A DNA stretch of 64,000 nt, taken from the NCBI RefSeq assembly GCF_038002825.1, contig NZ_JBBODF010000001.1:7312001-7376000 (forward strand), written 5' to 3'. A program made the translations under genes and the position numbers. This stretch comes from Paenibacillus sp. FSL H8-0048. GTDB lineage: Bacteria; Bacillota; Bacilli; Paenibacillales; Paenibacillaceae. Below, in pieces: positions 7,851 through 17,169 of this stretch (position 1 is its first letter; each line of letters begins with the position of its first letter). The notes beneath the pieces are model-generated. The model worked only from the letters and a program-made list of their open reading frames with translations, was not told where the DNA came from and ran no database searches.

Positions 7851-9275
7851 ATGGGCAACAAGACAATGTTTGAGAAGATTTGGGACAATCACGTTATTCA
7901 TCAGGAAGAAGGCAAGCCGAGCATTATTTACATCGATCTGCATCTGGTTCATGAAGTGACTTCCCCGCAGGCGTTTGAAGGACTGCGCCTGAGCGGCCGT
8001 AAGGTACGCCGTCCGGGACTTACCTTTGCGACAATGGATCATAACGTGCCTACCAAGGACCGTTACAATATTACCGATCCAATCTCCAAGCAGCAGATTG
8101 ATACACTCTCGCAGAACTGCCGTGATTTCGGCGTAAGATTGTTTGACCTGAATGATATTGACCAAGGTGTTGTTCACGTCATGGGTCCCGAGATTGGCTT
8201 GACCCATCCCGGCAAGACGATTGTTTGCGGGGACAGCCATACCTCCACTCACGGAGCCTTCGGTGCACTGGCCTTCGGGATCGGCACCAGCGAAGTTGAG
8301 CATGTGCTTGCTACCCAGTGTCTGCAGCAGTCCAAGGCCAAGACCATGGAAGTGCGCTTCACTGGCAAACGTAATCCGGGAGTGACCGCCAAGGATATGA
8401 TTCTCGGCGTAATTGCCAAATACGGAACGGACTTTGCAACTGGCTATGTTATCGAGTATACAGGCGAAGCTATCCGCGAGCTGTCGATGGAAGAGCGCAT
8501 GACCGTCTGCAACATGTCGATTGAAGGCGGAGCAAGAGCAGGCCTGATCGCACCGGACGAGACAACCTTCAACTATCTGCGCGGACGTCAATATGTACCT
8601 CAGGGTGAAGCGTATGATGCCGCTGTTGAAACCTGGAAGGGCCTTGTCAGTGACGAAGGCGCCCAGTATGATACTGTGGTCGAATTCGATGTAGAGACAC
8701 TTATCCCCCAGGTTACCTGGGGAACTAGCCCTGGTATGGGAACGGATATCAACTCCGCCGTACCGAACCCTGCCGATTTCACTACCGAGAATGAACGCAA
8801 AGCAGCCGAGAAGGCGCTTGAATATATGGATCTGGCTCCAGGTACGCCGATCTCCGAGATCGGAATTGATTATGTCTTCATCGGCTCCTGCACCAACGGC
8901 CGGATTGAGGATCTGCGGGCTGCAGCTGAAGTAGCCAAGGGCTATAAGGTATCTGACAAGGTTACAGCTATTGTTGTGCCGGGCTCCGGACGCGTGAAGA
9001 TGCAGGCCGAGAAGGAAGGTCTGGACAAAGTGTTCACCGAAGCGGGCTTTGAATGGCGTGAAGCCGGCTGCAGTATGTGCCTGGCAATGAATCCGGATGT
9101 TCTGCAGCCGGGACAGCGCTGCGCCTCTACTTCCAACCGTAACTTCGAAGGACGCCAGGGACGCGGCGGACGCACGCATCTGGTCTCTCCTGCCATGGCG
9201 GCTGCGGCAGCCATCAAGGGACGCTTCACGGATGTGCGTGACTGGAACTACAAGACGGAAGCCGTCAACTCATAG
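7851..9275 (+). CDS. leuC: 3-isopropylmalate dehydratase large subunit
   Basis: LeuC with LeuD isomerises 2- to 3-isopropylmalate in leucine synthesis using a 4Fe-4S cluster. The product is 474 residues, the usual LeuC size. It contains GDSHTSTHGAFG (about 128-139) and the cluster cysteines in GSCTNGR (about 345) and EAGCSMCLAMNPD (about 405). I chose ATG 7851, eight bases after GAGG; an in-frame GTG at 7842 overlaps that ribosome site. leuD follows after 28 bases. The two genes form an operon divergent from the LysR gene. Confidence 0.96.
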   Translation: MGNKTMFEKIWDNHVIHQEEGKPSIIYIDLHLVHEVTSPQAFEGLRLSGRKVRRPGLTFATMDHNVPTKDRYNITDPISKQQIDTLSQNCRDFGVRLFDLNDIDQGVVHVMGPEIGLTHPGKTIVCGDSHTSTHGAFGALAFGIGTSEVEHVLATQCLQQSKAKTMEVRFTGKRNPGVTAKDMILGVIAKYGTDFATGYVIEYTGEAIRELSMEERMTVCNMSIEGGARAGLIAPDETTFNYLRGRQYVPQGEAYDAAVETWKGLVSDEGAQYDTVVEFDVETLIPQVTWGTSPGMGTDINSAVPNPADFTTENERKAAEKALEYMDLAPGTPISEIGIDYVFIGSCTNGRIEDLRAAAEVAKGYKVSDKVTAIVVPGSGRVKMQAEKEGLDKVFTEAGFEWREAGCSMCLAMNPDVLQPGQRCASTSNRNFEGRQGRGGRTHLVSPAMAAAAAIKGRFTDVRDWNYKTEAVNS

Positions 9276-9303
9276 AAAATTGAGAGAGCAGGAGGATACA
9301 GCA

Positions 9304-9906
9304 ATGGAAGAATTCAAGAAGTTAACAGGAATTGTAGCCCCGGTAGACCGGGTTAATGTAGATACGGATGCGATTATCCCTAAGCAGTTCCTGAAACGGA
9401 TCGAGCGCACAGGCTTTGGACAATTTCTATTCTACGAATGGCGTTTTGATGAAGCAGGGAATGACAATCCGGCATTCGAAATGAACAAACCGCGTTATGA
9501 GGGAGCCTCTGTGCTGATCTCCCGCGCGAATTTCGGCTGCGGCTCCTCCCGGGAGCATGCGCCCTGGGCCATCATGGATTACGGGTTCAGAGTGGTCATC
9601 GCACCATCCTACGCCGACATCTTCTATAACAACTGCTTCAAGAACGGCATTCTGCCGATTAAGCTCTCGGAAGCCCAGGTAGACGATCTGTTCAGCCGCA
9701 CGGCAGAGCATGAGGGATACACACTTACAGTGGATCTGGAGAACAACAAACTGAGTGATGAGTATGGACTTGCCATCAACTTTGAGCTGGATGAGCACCG
9801 CCGCCAGTTCCTGCTGCAGGGGCTGGACGATATCGGCCTGACACTTCAGCATGCTGATGAGATTGCCGCTTATGAAGAGCGTCATGCAGCCAAGCTTTTT
9901 GCTTAA
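9304..9906 (+). CDS. leuD: 3-isopropylmalate dehydratase small subunit
   Basis: LeuD is the swivelling small subunit that completes the LeuCD aconitase-like active site. It is 200 residues long, normal for bacteria. DTDAIIPKQFLKRIERTGFG (about 21-40) and the substrate-binding segment NFGCGSSREHAPWA (about 76-89) are diagnostic. The ATG at 9304 follows a GGAGG site. The frame is open upstream into leuC's shadow, but that extension is not coding. A strong terminator follows. Confidence 0.96.
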   Translation: MEEFKKLTGIVAPVDRVNVDTDAIIPKQFLKRIERTGFGQFLFYEWRFDEAGNDNPAFEMNKPRYEGASVLISRANFGCGSSREHAPWAIMDYGFRVVIAPSYADIFYNNCFKNGILPIKLSEAQVDDLFSRTAEHEGYTLTVDLENNKLSDEYGLAINFELDEHRRQFLLQGLDDIGLTLQHADEIAAYEERHAAKLFA

Positions 9907-9956
9907 GAGCTAAGATAAGTTAACGGCTGAAGCATATTTATTCTTAGTATTTACAC

Positions 9957-9997
9957 AAAACTTCTATTTCCGGGTGTCGGAAATAGAAGTTTTTTTG
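9957..9997 (+). terminator. Terminator after leuD
   Basis: A perfect 14-bp stem (9959-9972 with 9978-9991), loop of five, is followed by a T-run. It ends the leuCD transcript. Confidence 0.92.
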
Positions 9998-10004
9998 CTA
10001 TAAT
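9996..10004 (+). promoter_or_regulatory. Extended -10 promoter for the first amidase
   Basis: TTGCTATAAT (9995-10004) is a perfect extended -10 element immediately after the leuD terminator. It would start transcription about 85 bases upstream of the amidase gene. No good -35 is seen. Confidence 0.5.
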
Positions 10005-10097
10005 CGAGATATTATTGCCTGCGAAGGCAACTTTTGGGGATTAGTGTCGTCTTAATCTTATCTGCAAATCTATCAATGGACCAAAGGAGAGGAAAGG

Positions 10098-11723
10098 ATG
10101 AAGAAAGCCGGACAACGGGTATTGCTGCTACTGCTGCTGCCACTGCTCCTCCTGTCATTCGCCGGCCACAAAGCTGCGGCAGCCGGAACAACCCCCGGTA
10201 AGATTGTGATGGACAGCAAGGAGCTTGCATTGCCCAAGGGTGTAATCCTTGAGAACGTGAATGGAAGCGTTATGATTCCGATCCGTGTAGTGGTGGAGAA
10301 TCTGGGCTTCGAAGTGCTGTGGGAACAGAGCAGCCGCAAGGTAACTGTCCAGCAGGACGGCAAGTCTGTACAGCTTGCAGTCGGCAGCACTACTGCACAA
10401 GCTGATGGTGTTAACCTGACTCTTAATGCTGCACCTAAGCAGAACGGCGGAACGGTACTGGTGCCTATCCGCTTTCTCAGCGAGCAATTCGGTCTTAGCG
10501 TCGGCTGGGACAATACGGATAAGACGTTGTATTTGAGCGGAGGGGTAACGGAGGCTGCGCCAGTCACTCCAGAACCGCAGCCGTCAGCCACTGCAGCTCC
10601 ATCCGTGTCACCAGGAGCCGCTCCAGTGGCTGTTCCCACTGCAGCTCCATCCGTGTCACCAGGAGCCGCTCCAGTGGCTGTTCAGTCTCCTGCACCGACC
10701 ACTCCGCCTCAGAGCGGCACAGAGACTCTGGAGGAATTGGACGGAAGTGTTATAGTTACTCCAACTCCGCCAGCTACATCACCTGTGGTGAAAGGGGCGG
10801 TATTCAGCGAGAACCGGCTGATTGTAGCAGCTGCCGGAGGAGCCAAGGCTACGGTTACGAGAGTGACCGGACCCGACCGGATTGTAGTGGATTTTGCCGG
10901 AGCGGCATTTGCCCCTGATTTCAGCGGGAGCTTCCCTGGCGTATCCACGGGAGGAAGTCCGCAGGGCAAGCTGGATGTGAGCGGCTACCCGCTTGTATCT
11001 GAAGTACGTTATGCGTTGTTCAGTACGAATCCGCCGACGGTCAGGTTCGTAATCCAGACTACAGGTTACCAGAATTATCAGGTTAGTACGGATGAGAGTA
11101 CAGGACTAGTGACAATCGATCTGAATGTAACAGGCAGTGAAACGGGTGCTCCTGTGAATCCGGTATTTACCGGAAGACCGGTTATTGCGCTTGATGCCGG
11201 ACACGGGGGCAAGCAATCGGGTGCGGTCAGCCTTACAGGCAAACTGGAAAAGACCTTCAATCTCGCGGTCATCCTCAAAGCCGGAGCTATTCTGACGCAG
11301 GAAGGCTGGGCTGATGTCATTTACACCCGTACATCGGATATTACCCTGGGCCTCCAGGATCGTGTGAAAATTGCCCAAGCGGCAAATGCTACACTGTTCG
11401 TATCCCTTCATGCCAATTCACTCGATGTATCCTATCCGAACCGGAGCAAAGTGAATGGCAGTGAGACGTACTATAGCCGCAGTGAGAGCCTGCCGCTTGC
11501 CGAGATTATGCAAAAGCATCTGGTAGCGGGAACCGGCCTCAAAGACAATGGAGTGCGCTCGAAGAGCCTGCATGTGACCCGGGAGACCCGGATGCCTGCA
11601 ATTCTGCTGGAGGCCGGGTATCTGACCAATCCGGGAGATGAAGCAGCCCTGTACAGCGAACAGATGCAGGATAACCTCGCGCGGGAGATTGTAGCAGGAA
11701 TTAAGGAATATCTAGGGTTGTAA
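10098..11723 (+). CDS. N-acetylmuramoyl-L-alanine amidase, first paralog
   Basis: A secreted zinc amidase predicted to cleave the stem peptide from MurNAc in peptidoglycan. Of 541 residues, the first ~30 are a signal peptide with a long leucine run. A copper-amine-oxidase-like N-terminal domain follows (about 35-150). A Pro/Ala/Thr-rich linker (about 155-225) contains a perfect 48-bp coding duplication (10588-10683). An AMIN-like domain covers about 230-345. The C-terminal Amidase_3 domain (about 360-540) shows DAGHGGKQSG, VSLHANS and ILLEAGYLTN, the expected zinc and catalytic motifs. A paralog of the same plan follows at 11922. Confidence 0.9.
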   Translation: MKKAGQRVLLLLLLPLLLLSFAGHKAAAAGTTPGKIVMDSKELALPKGVILENVNGSVMIPIRVVVENLGFEVLWEQSSRKVTVQQDGKSVQLAVGSTTAQADGVNLTLNAAPKQNGGTVLVPIRFLSEQFGLSVGWDNTDKTLYLSGGVTEAAPVTPEPQPSATAAPSVSPGAAPVAVPTAAPSVSPGAAPVAVQSPAPTTPPQSGTETLEELDGSVIVTPTPPATSPVVKGAVFSENRLIVAAAGGAKATVTRVTGPDRIVVDFAGAAFAPDFSGSFPGVSTGGSPQGKLDVSGYPLVSEVRYALFSTNPPTVRFVIQTTGYQNYQVSTDESTGLVTIDLNVTGSETGAPVNPVFTGRPVIALDAGHGGKQSGAVSLTGKLEKTFNLAVILKAGAILTQEGWADVIYTRTSDITLGLQDRVKIAQAANATLFVSLHANSLDVSYPNRSKVNGSETYYSRSESLPLAEIMQKHLVAGTGLKDNGVRSKSLHVTRETRMPAILLEAGYLTNPGDEAALYSEQMQDNLAREIVAGIKEYLGL

Positions 11724-11921
11724 CACTGCATAAGCGAAGCTGTCTGTAACCGCACTACATACCTTTTAGCTATAGGGAATACACAGACATTTCCACGTTA
11801 GTTGGGATTTATTCGCAACTTTTAAGTTCTACGAACGTCTACACTATGTCGAAGGTTGTCAGTTGGCATGCCATCAAGAACGCTCGATTGGGGCGGAATA
11901 CTAGAGTCTTAGAGGTGAAGA

Positions 11922-13361
11922 ATGAAGAAATTTGCTTTTATGCTGTTGCTGCTGCTCTTTGTTGTGGTGCTGCCAGGGCATGGACAAGCCGCTGCTGGCC
12001 AGAACAAGATCTTCCTGGATGGCCAGGAACTGAATGCAGGACAAGACGTTCCGGTGGAAAATGTAAATAACTCCATCATGGTGCCGCTAAGAATGATCGC
12101 TGAGAACCTTGGATACAAGGTGGATTGGAATCAGACAAGCAAGACCATCAAAATTGAACAGCAGGGAAAGGCCATTCAACTGATCGTAGGTCAGACTGCG
12201 GCTTCCGTTGACGGCAAGACAGCGGTCCTGACTACGGCCCCTCTCCTGCGGAACGGCACGACCCTCGTTCCGATCCGGTTCATCGGTGAGCAGTTCGGAC
12301 TTACGGTCAAATGGGACAACACGAAGAAGATTGTAGATCTTATTACCCCGTCCATTCCCGAGCCTAACATTGACCCGGGACAAAGCAATGGGGACGGAGG
12401 GACGGTTGTAGTGCCGCCGGGAGAGCCCTCAAGCAGCCTGAGCATGATCAACGGCATCAGCTTCAATGAGAACCGGTTCTCGATTGCCATAGACGGCAAT
12501 GCCGAGCCGAAGGTCTCCAAGATCAGCGGACCGGACCGGATCATCGTTGATCTGCCGAATGCCACGTTCTCGGATATTTTCGGAACAGGACAAATCCTTG
12601 ACCCTGACCTGAACGGGAGCCTGTCAGTTACGGATTATCCGGATGTCTCTGGTATCCGCTATTCGCTGTATAGCTCTAATCCTTATACTGTCCGATTTGT
12701 AATTGATCTTAATACCCCCAAAAATTATAGCGTAGAGGTATCGGGAGATTCCTCAAAGCTCATTGTCATTGATTTGAATGCAGAGGCTCCAGGCGATACT
12801 TCCACGCAGCCGGGCAACAGCGGGCGCAAGCTGGTTGTGCTAGATGCCGGACATGGTGCGAAGGATTCAGGAGCTGTAGGCATTACCGGCAAATACGAGA
12901 AGAATTTCAACCTCGCTGTGATTCTTAAGGCGGCTGCGCTGCTCAGGCAGGAGAACAAGATTGACGTGGTGCTGACGCGCAGCGATGATACCTTCCTTGA
13001 ACTGAAGGAGAGGGCGGCAATGGCCAATAATCTCGGTGCAGACTTATTCATATCCGTCCATGCCAACAGCAGCGGATCAGCGGCTTCAAGCGGAACAGAG
13101 ACCTACTATCAGCGGGACGCCAGCAAGGCTCTGGCCAATGTGATGCACAAGTATCTTGTGCAGGCCACCGGACTTAGCGACAGGGGAGTGCGTTACGGCA
13201 ACTTCCATGTGATACGCGAAACGAAGATGCCTGCGGTGCTGCTTGAGGTTGGCTATCTCAGCAATAAGAAGGACGAAGCTCTGCTGTTCACTGAAGCACT
13301 GCAGAACAATGTGGCCGCTTCGATGGTGCGCGGAATTAAAGAATATCTCGGGATTCAATAA
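11922..13361 (+). CDS. N-acetylmuramoyl-L-alanine amidase, second paralog
   Basis: Same domain plan as the preceding gene: signal peptide (about 1-25), copper-amine-oxidase-like domain (about 28-145), shorter linker, AMIN-like domain (about 175-285) and C-terminal Amidase_3 (about 300-479). The last has DAGHGAKDSG, ISVHANS and VLLEVGYLSN. The 479-residue product is shorter mainly because the linker is reduced. The paralogs are clearly homologous but diverged, so the duplication is old. GAGGTG precedes the ATG. The 198-bp gap upstream shows no clear terminator. Its role is presumably in cell separation or wall turnover. Confidence 0.9.
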   Translation: MKKFAFMLLLLLFVVVLPGHGQAAAGQNKIFLDGQELNAGQDVPVENVNNSIMVPLRMIAENLGYKVDWNQTSKTIKIEQQGKAIQLIVGQTAASVDGKTAVLTTAPLLRNGTTLVPIRFIGEQFGLTVKWDNTKKIVDLITPSIPEPNIDPGQSNGDGGTVVVPPGEPSSSLSMINGISFNENRFSIAIDGNAEPKVSKISGPDRIIVDLPNATFSDIFGTGQILDPDLNGSLSVTDYPDVSGIRYSLYSSNPYTVRFVIDLNTPKNYSVEVSGDSSKLIVIDLNAEAPGDTSTQPGNSGRKLVVLDAGHGAKDSGAVGITGKYEKNFNLAVILKAAALLRQENKIDVVLTRSDDTFLELKERAAMANNLGADLFISVHANSSGSAASSGTETYYQRDASKALANVMHKYLVQATGLSDRGVRYGNFHVIRETKMPAVLLEVGYLSNKKDEALLFTEALQNNVAASMVRGIKEYLGIQ

Positions 13362-13368
13362 CAACGGG

Positions 13369-13442
13369 CGGCAGCAGGGGCCGCAGAGTCGGATAAAGAC
13401 CCAATATTGCGGTCAAAAGGACTTTGCGGTCCCTCCTGCCCA
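13369..13442. repeat. Inverted repeat between amidase and lipoprotein genes
   Basis: GCAGCAGGGGCCGCAGAGTC (13369-13388) is complementary at 17 of 20 positions to the segment ending at 13442, forming a long stem around a 34-nt middle. There is no T-run. It could stabilise or separate the flanking messages. Confidence 0.5.
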
Positions 13443-13466
13443 TATTCATCTGAGGGGGTTAATCAA

Positions 13467-14117
13467 ATGAACAAAAAATTGACATATGCAGGGATCGCTG
13501 CGATGCTGCTTCTCGTAATTTCGGGCTGCGGCGATAAGCCTACTGCTGCACCGGCGGATGCATCCGGTCCGGATTCAACCTCGGTATCCAGCGGCGCTGA
13601 AGGCAATAATGCCGGGAAGGACACTCCCACTGCCACACCGGCAGCTACAAGCACGCCTGAGCCTACAGCAACTGTGACTCCGGCGGCTACGGAGGCACCA
13701 GCGGTGCCTGAGAAGCAGAGCCTTAAGATCAAGACGTATTATACAGATGTGCAACAGAACGACTTGATTCCTGCTGAAGTCTCTATCACCTTCAAGGATG
13801 CGAAGGAGAAATATACGGAAGCCTTCAAAACCCTCCAGAAGAGCGGTAATGCCGACCAGATTCCGCTGTGGAACAAGATTGAACTGAAGTCACTTGAATT
13901 CTCTAACGGACAGATTGTGATGGATATTCATAAGCCGGATGACGCACAGCTTGGCGCAGGCGGCGAATCTCTGGCAATCGGCGCATTATCCCAGATGTTC
14001 TTCCAGTTCGATGAAGTGAAGAATATCGATGTGCTGGTAGATGGAGAACAGGTGGAGAGCCTGATGGGGCATGTGGATCTTGTGCATCCAATCACCCGTG
14101 AGAACAACGGATTGTAG
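13467..14117 (+). CDS. GerMN-domain lipoprotein
   Basis: A 216-residue predicted lipoprotein. The N-terminus MNKKLTYAGIAAMLLLVISG is followed by a lipobox ending LVISGC (Cys about 22), then a Thr/Ala/Pro-rich tether (about 25-85). A C-terminal globular domain of about 120 residues (IKTYYTDVQQNDLIP... to VHPIT) resembles the GerM/sporulation 'GerMN' domain. Start ATG 13467 has a GAGGGGG site nine bases upstream; the open frame continues upstream but adds nothing lipoprotein-like. Lying between an amidase and an SLH protein, it probably works at the outer membrane face or wall. Exact function is unknown. Confidence 0.75.
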   Translation: MNKKLTYAGIAAMLLLVISGCGDKPTAAPADASGPDSTSVSSGAEGNNAGKDTPTATPAATSTPEPTATVTPAATEAPAVPEKQSLKIKTYYTDVQQNDLIPAEVSITFKDAKEKYTEAFKTLQKSGNADQIPLWNKIELKSLEFSNGQIVMDIHKPDDAQLGAGGESLAIGALSQMFFQFDEVKNIDVLVDGEQVESLMGHVDLVHPITRENNGL

Positions 14118-14200
14118 GCTGTTTTGCAGGAATAAGCCGAATGGCTGACGAAATTACCAACATAGAAATCCAGATAAGCCATAGAGAGGGGAATATCAAA

Positions 14201-16957
14201 TTGTCCGGTCCAAAACGATTAAAGCGTACGGTTCAATCTTATTCTGTAAAAGCGGTCTCTGCCGTTCTGGCCGGTGCGATGGTACTTGGCGGGGCAGGGG
14301 CTGCCTTTGCCGACAACGCTTCAACCGGAGCAACCGTTGCTGCTGCAGCTCCGCAGACGGCTGTAACTGGTTCAGGAATCTTCAGTGATGTCAAGACGGG
14401 CTTCTGGGCCGAAAAGCATATTTATAAGCTGGCAACCCAGGGGATTGTGGTCGGCAATAACGGCCTGTTTCGTCCCGGCGATTCTGTGACCCAGCAGGAA
14501 GCGGTGCTGATGGCGCTGCGGTTTATGAAGCAGCAGGGGAATGTGAACACCAGTACCGAAGTTGCGCTGCCTAATGATTTTGCAGTTACGAACTATTACA
14601 AGCCATATGTAATCTTAGCCTTCCAGCAAGGTCTGCTGGACAAGACCACTGAGATGGCTGCAGATAATCTAAAAAGCTCCTGGGGCGAGCGCAAGGCCAG
14701 CCGTGAATGGGTGGCTGAGCTGCTGATCCGTGCGCTTGGCCAGAGTGCATCAGCTTCTGCGGCCGCAAGCCGGCCGACAGGCTTTGCCGATGACGCCAAA
14801 GTGTCCGCGAACAAACGCGGCTACATTAACACAGCGGTGGAGCTGGGACTCGCGAACGGGCTAACCGGCAACCGCTTTGATCCACAAGGCGCTGTGACCC
14901 GTGCGCAGCTGGCTACCTTCTTCAGCCGTGCTGAAGCGCATACTAGCCTGGAATACGATAATACGTTCAAAGGAACGGTCAGCTCACTCAAGGACGGGAA
15001 GCTGGGATTGTACACTAACGGCAATACGCTTGAATTCAATCTGAATGCCAATACCGCTTACTATACCAGTACCTCAGAGAACCGCATCTCATTGAACGAG
15101 ATCCAGCCTTACACGAAAGTAACAGTAATAGGAGCCACCTATAGCGCAGCTTATGTAGAGCTGACAGATCCGGCAGTTCAGGTTGAGCAGGCGGAGGGTG
15201 TGTTCACCAAGCATACACCGGGTATCATCTGGGTCGATTCCGCGAACGGATACGATCAGTATCCCTATGATTCAGGCACGGCCTTCGTGGATGCGAACGG
15301 AGCGGTGATTCAGCCAGCCTCTATCATCGCCGGCAGCAAGCTTACGCTGCTGCGTGAGACCTTCACCGGTTCCCGGAAGGTTGTGAAGGTACAGGTCATT
15401 TCCGGTATTGTGAACAAGACGGCTAAAGGTACGATTCAAAGCGTTGACACTGCTGCCAAGAGCATCGCGTTCAAGAATGCTGACGGCACAGTAGAAACCT
15501 TCAAATGGGAAGATGGGACTACGCTGTTCAGCTCCCCGAATTCTATTATCCAGCCCTCAGAGCTGAAAGCCGGTGCTGCTGTCGCGTATACCATCAAGGA
15601 TAATACGATCCGTTCCGTGGAAGTAACCTCAGGAGTGGAGCGCATAGTGAAGGGCTTCATCTATGAGCTGACAGATTCAACGATTGTCTATCAGAAGAGC
15701 GATGGCACACGTGAGGTTCATCTGCTTGCTGCTACCCCGGCCATTGTGATTCCGAACGCCGTAAATCCGGTAATCGACGATCTTATCGCTGACAAAACAA
15801 GCGGAGACAATGTACAGCTTACGCTGAACGGTAATGATCAGGTGACCAAGATAGAAGTGCTCAGCCGTCAGATCGAACAGTATGCAGCGGCTACCGTTGT
15901 GGATTATAACGCCAAGACCCAGTACCTGACCTTTACAGACAATAACGGTAAGGCTCATGTGGTCAAAATGGATGAGAAAACAAAGATGTCTTACGGCGGA
16001 TTGATTACCACTTCGCTCAGCACCATGGGGTTCAGACTGGTTGAGAACCGCAAAATTGATGTGACCTTAATTAATGAGCGTGCAATGTCTGTTGAATTGA
16101 CCACCAAATATTCCGGCACCCTGACGGCTATCAATACTACGGCCAGAACGATTGTGATTAAGCAGGGCAACGGACAATTGCTGACGCTGTCTTATCCGCA
16201 GGCCATTGAAATGATTGGCAAAAGCAGCGCAGTCATCACCGATGTTCCGCTTAATGTGCCGGTAACAGCAGTGCTTAGCAGCACTCAGGAGTTCATCTCC
16301 GTGCTGCGGGTGAACGGGTCATCCCAGTTCGAGATTGCTACCATTAATGCAGGCGCGGGCAAGATGACCGTGAAGCTTGATGGAGGCAGCATCAGCAGCG
16401 AGCTGAACTTGGCGAATGTTCCGCTTACCAACGAAGCGGGCCAGAAGATCGCCCTGACTGAGCTGAAGGCCGGAGATTTCGTGAACCTCAGCTTCGACGG
16501 TACCACACCCCTGACCCTGCAGTCGGTTAAACAGGTTGCCGGACAGGTAACTGCAGTAGATGCGGCATCAGGCACGTTCACAGTGAAGGATTATACAGGA
16601 GCCTCACAGCCGTTCACTGCTGCAAGCGGAGTGAGAATACTCCGGGACGGTGTTACAACGAACGCGTTAAGCGGTCTTACCACAGCAGACCGGGTATTGG
16701 TGCGTAAGGATGCCAGCGGTGTAGTGATCATCTCCGTGTTCAGTCAGCTGAACCGGACGTTCGCCCGTTATGAGAGCGCAACGAATGAAATATTAACCAA
16801 ACGCGCCACGTTGACTGACAATTATAAGTTTGGGCTTGCTCCAAATGTATATATTCATCAAGGTGACACGACTTTACCCGTGCAATCTCTCAAAGAAAAT
16901 GATAATATTATAATGTATTTCAACAACGACAAGGTTGTAGAAATTGTGAAACAATAA
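14201..16957 (+). CDS. SLH-domain surface protein
   Basis: A large secreted protein (918 residues from the TTG start) anchored to secondary wall polymer by N-terminal SLH domains. A signal peptide ends near AFA-DN (about 38). SLH repeats cover about 55-105, 115-170 and 190-240, including IFSDVKTGFWAEKHIYKL and GLANGLTGNRFDPQGAVTRA. The rest (about 250-918) is a series of beta-rich repeat modules of about 70-90 residues without recognised catalytic motifs. TTG 14201 is favoured because GAGGGGAA sits seven bases upstream and it gives a compact signal peptide. An in-frame ATG at 14141 would add 20 polar residues. Confidence 0.85.
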   Translation: MSGPKRLKRTVQSYSVKAVSAVLAGAMVLGGAGAAFADNASTGATVAAAAPQTAVTGSGIFSDVKTGFWAEKHIYKLATQGIVVGNNGLFRPGDSVTQQEAVLMALRFMKQQGNVNTSTEVALPNDFAVTNYYKPYVILAFQQGLLDKTTEMAADNLKSSWGERKASREWVAELLIRALGQSASASAAASRPTGFADDAKVSANKRGYINTAVELGLANGLTGNRFDPQGAVTRAQLATFFSRAEAHTSLEYDNTFKGTVSSLKDGKLGLYTNGNTLEFNLNANTAYYTSTSENRISLNEIQPYTKVTVIGATYSAAYVELTDPAVQVEQAEGVFTKHTPGIIWVDSANGYDQYPYDSGTAFVDANGAVIQPASIIAGSKLTLLRETFTGSRKVVKVQVISGIVNKTAKGTIQSVDTAAKSIAFKNADGTVETFKWEDGTTLFSSPNSIIQPSELKAGAAVAYTIKDNTIRSVEVTSGVERIVKGFIYELTDSTIVYQKSDGTREVHLLAATPAIVIPNAVNPVIDDLIADKTSGDNVQLTLNGNDQVTKIEVLSRQIEQYAAATVVDYNAKTQYLTFTDNNGKAHVVKMDEKTKMSYGGLITTSLSTMGFRLVENRKIDVTLINERAMSVELTTKYSGTLTAINTTARTIVIKQGNGQLLTLSYPQAIEMIGKSSAVITDVPLNVPVTAVLSSTQEFISVLRVNGSSQFEIATINAGAGKMTVKLDGGSISSELNLANVPLTNEAGQKIALTELKAGDFVNLSFDGTTPLTLQSVKQVAGQVTAVDAASGTFTVKDYTGASQPFTAASGVRILRDGVTTNALSGLTTADRVLVRKDASGVVIISVFSQLNRTFARYESATNEILTKRATLTDNYKFGLAPNVYIHQGDTTLPVQSLKENDNIIMYFNNDKVVEIVKQ

Positions 16958-16986
16958 TCGTTTTGGTGATTTTCCGTGTGAAACAC

Positions 16987-17028
16987 CGTCTTGATCCTTG
17001 GTTTACCTTGGATCAAGGCGTTTTTTTT
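16987..17028 (+). terminator. Terminator after the SLH gene
   Basis: An 11-bp stem (16987-16997 with 17010-17020) is followed by eight T residues. Confidence 0.9.
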
Positions 17029-17055
17029 GAAATATAAGGGCAGCACGGTGTTCGC

Positions 17056-17084
17056 TTGAACGCTACGAAAGTATACGATATAAT
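17056..17084 (+). promoter_or_regulatory. Promoter of nth
   Basis: TTGAAC (17056-17061), 17-bp spacer, TATAAT (17079-17084): a strong sigma-A-type promoter directly after the previous terminator. Confidence 0.75.
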
Positions 17085-17169
17085 GTATCTTTGCTTATAT
17101 TTCGTCAGAACTTTAGCAGATATGCTGTAAGTGGACTTGCAGTCATACCTGCTCCGTGGAGGGGACACT

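Noticed and set aside
7815..9179. 454-codon frame antisense to leuC
   Set aside because: It is a shadow of leuC codon usage. It has no conserved domain and no ribosome site.
11847..11853. TGTCGAA words (also near 22629) as Spo0A boxes
   Set aside because: Single 7-mers with no supporting promoter arrangement occur by chance at this rate.
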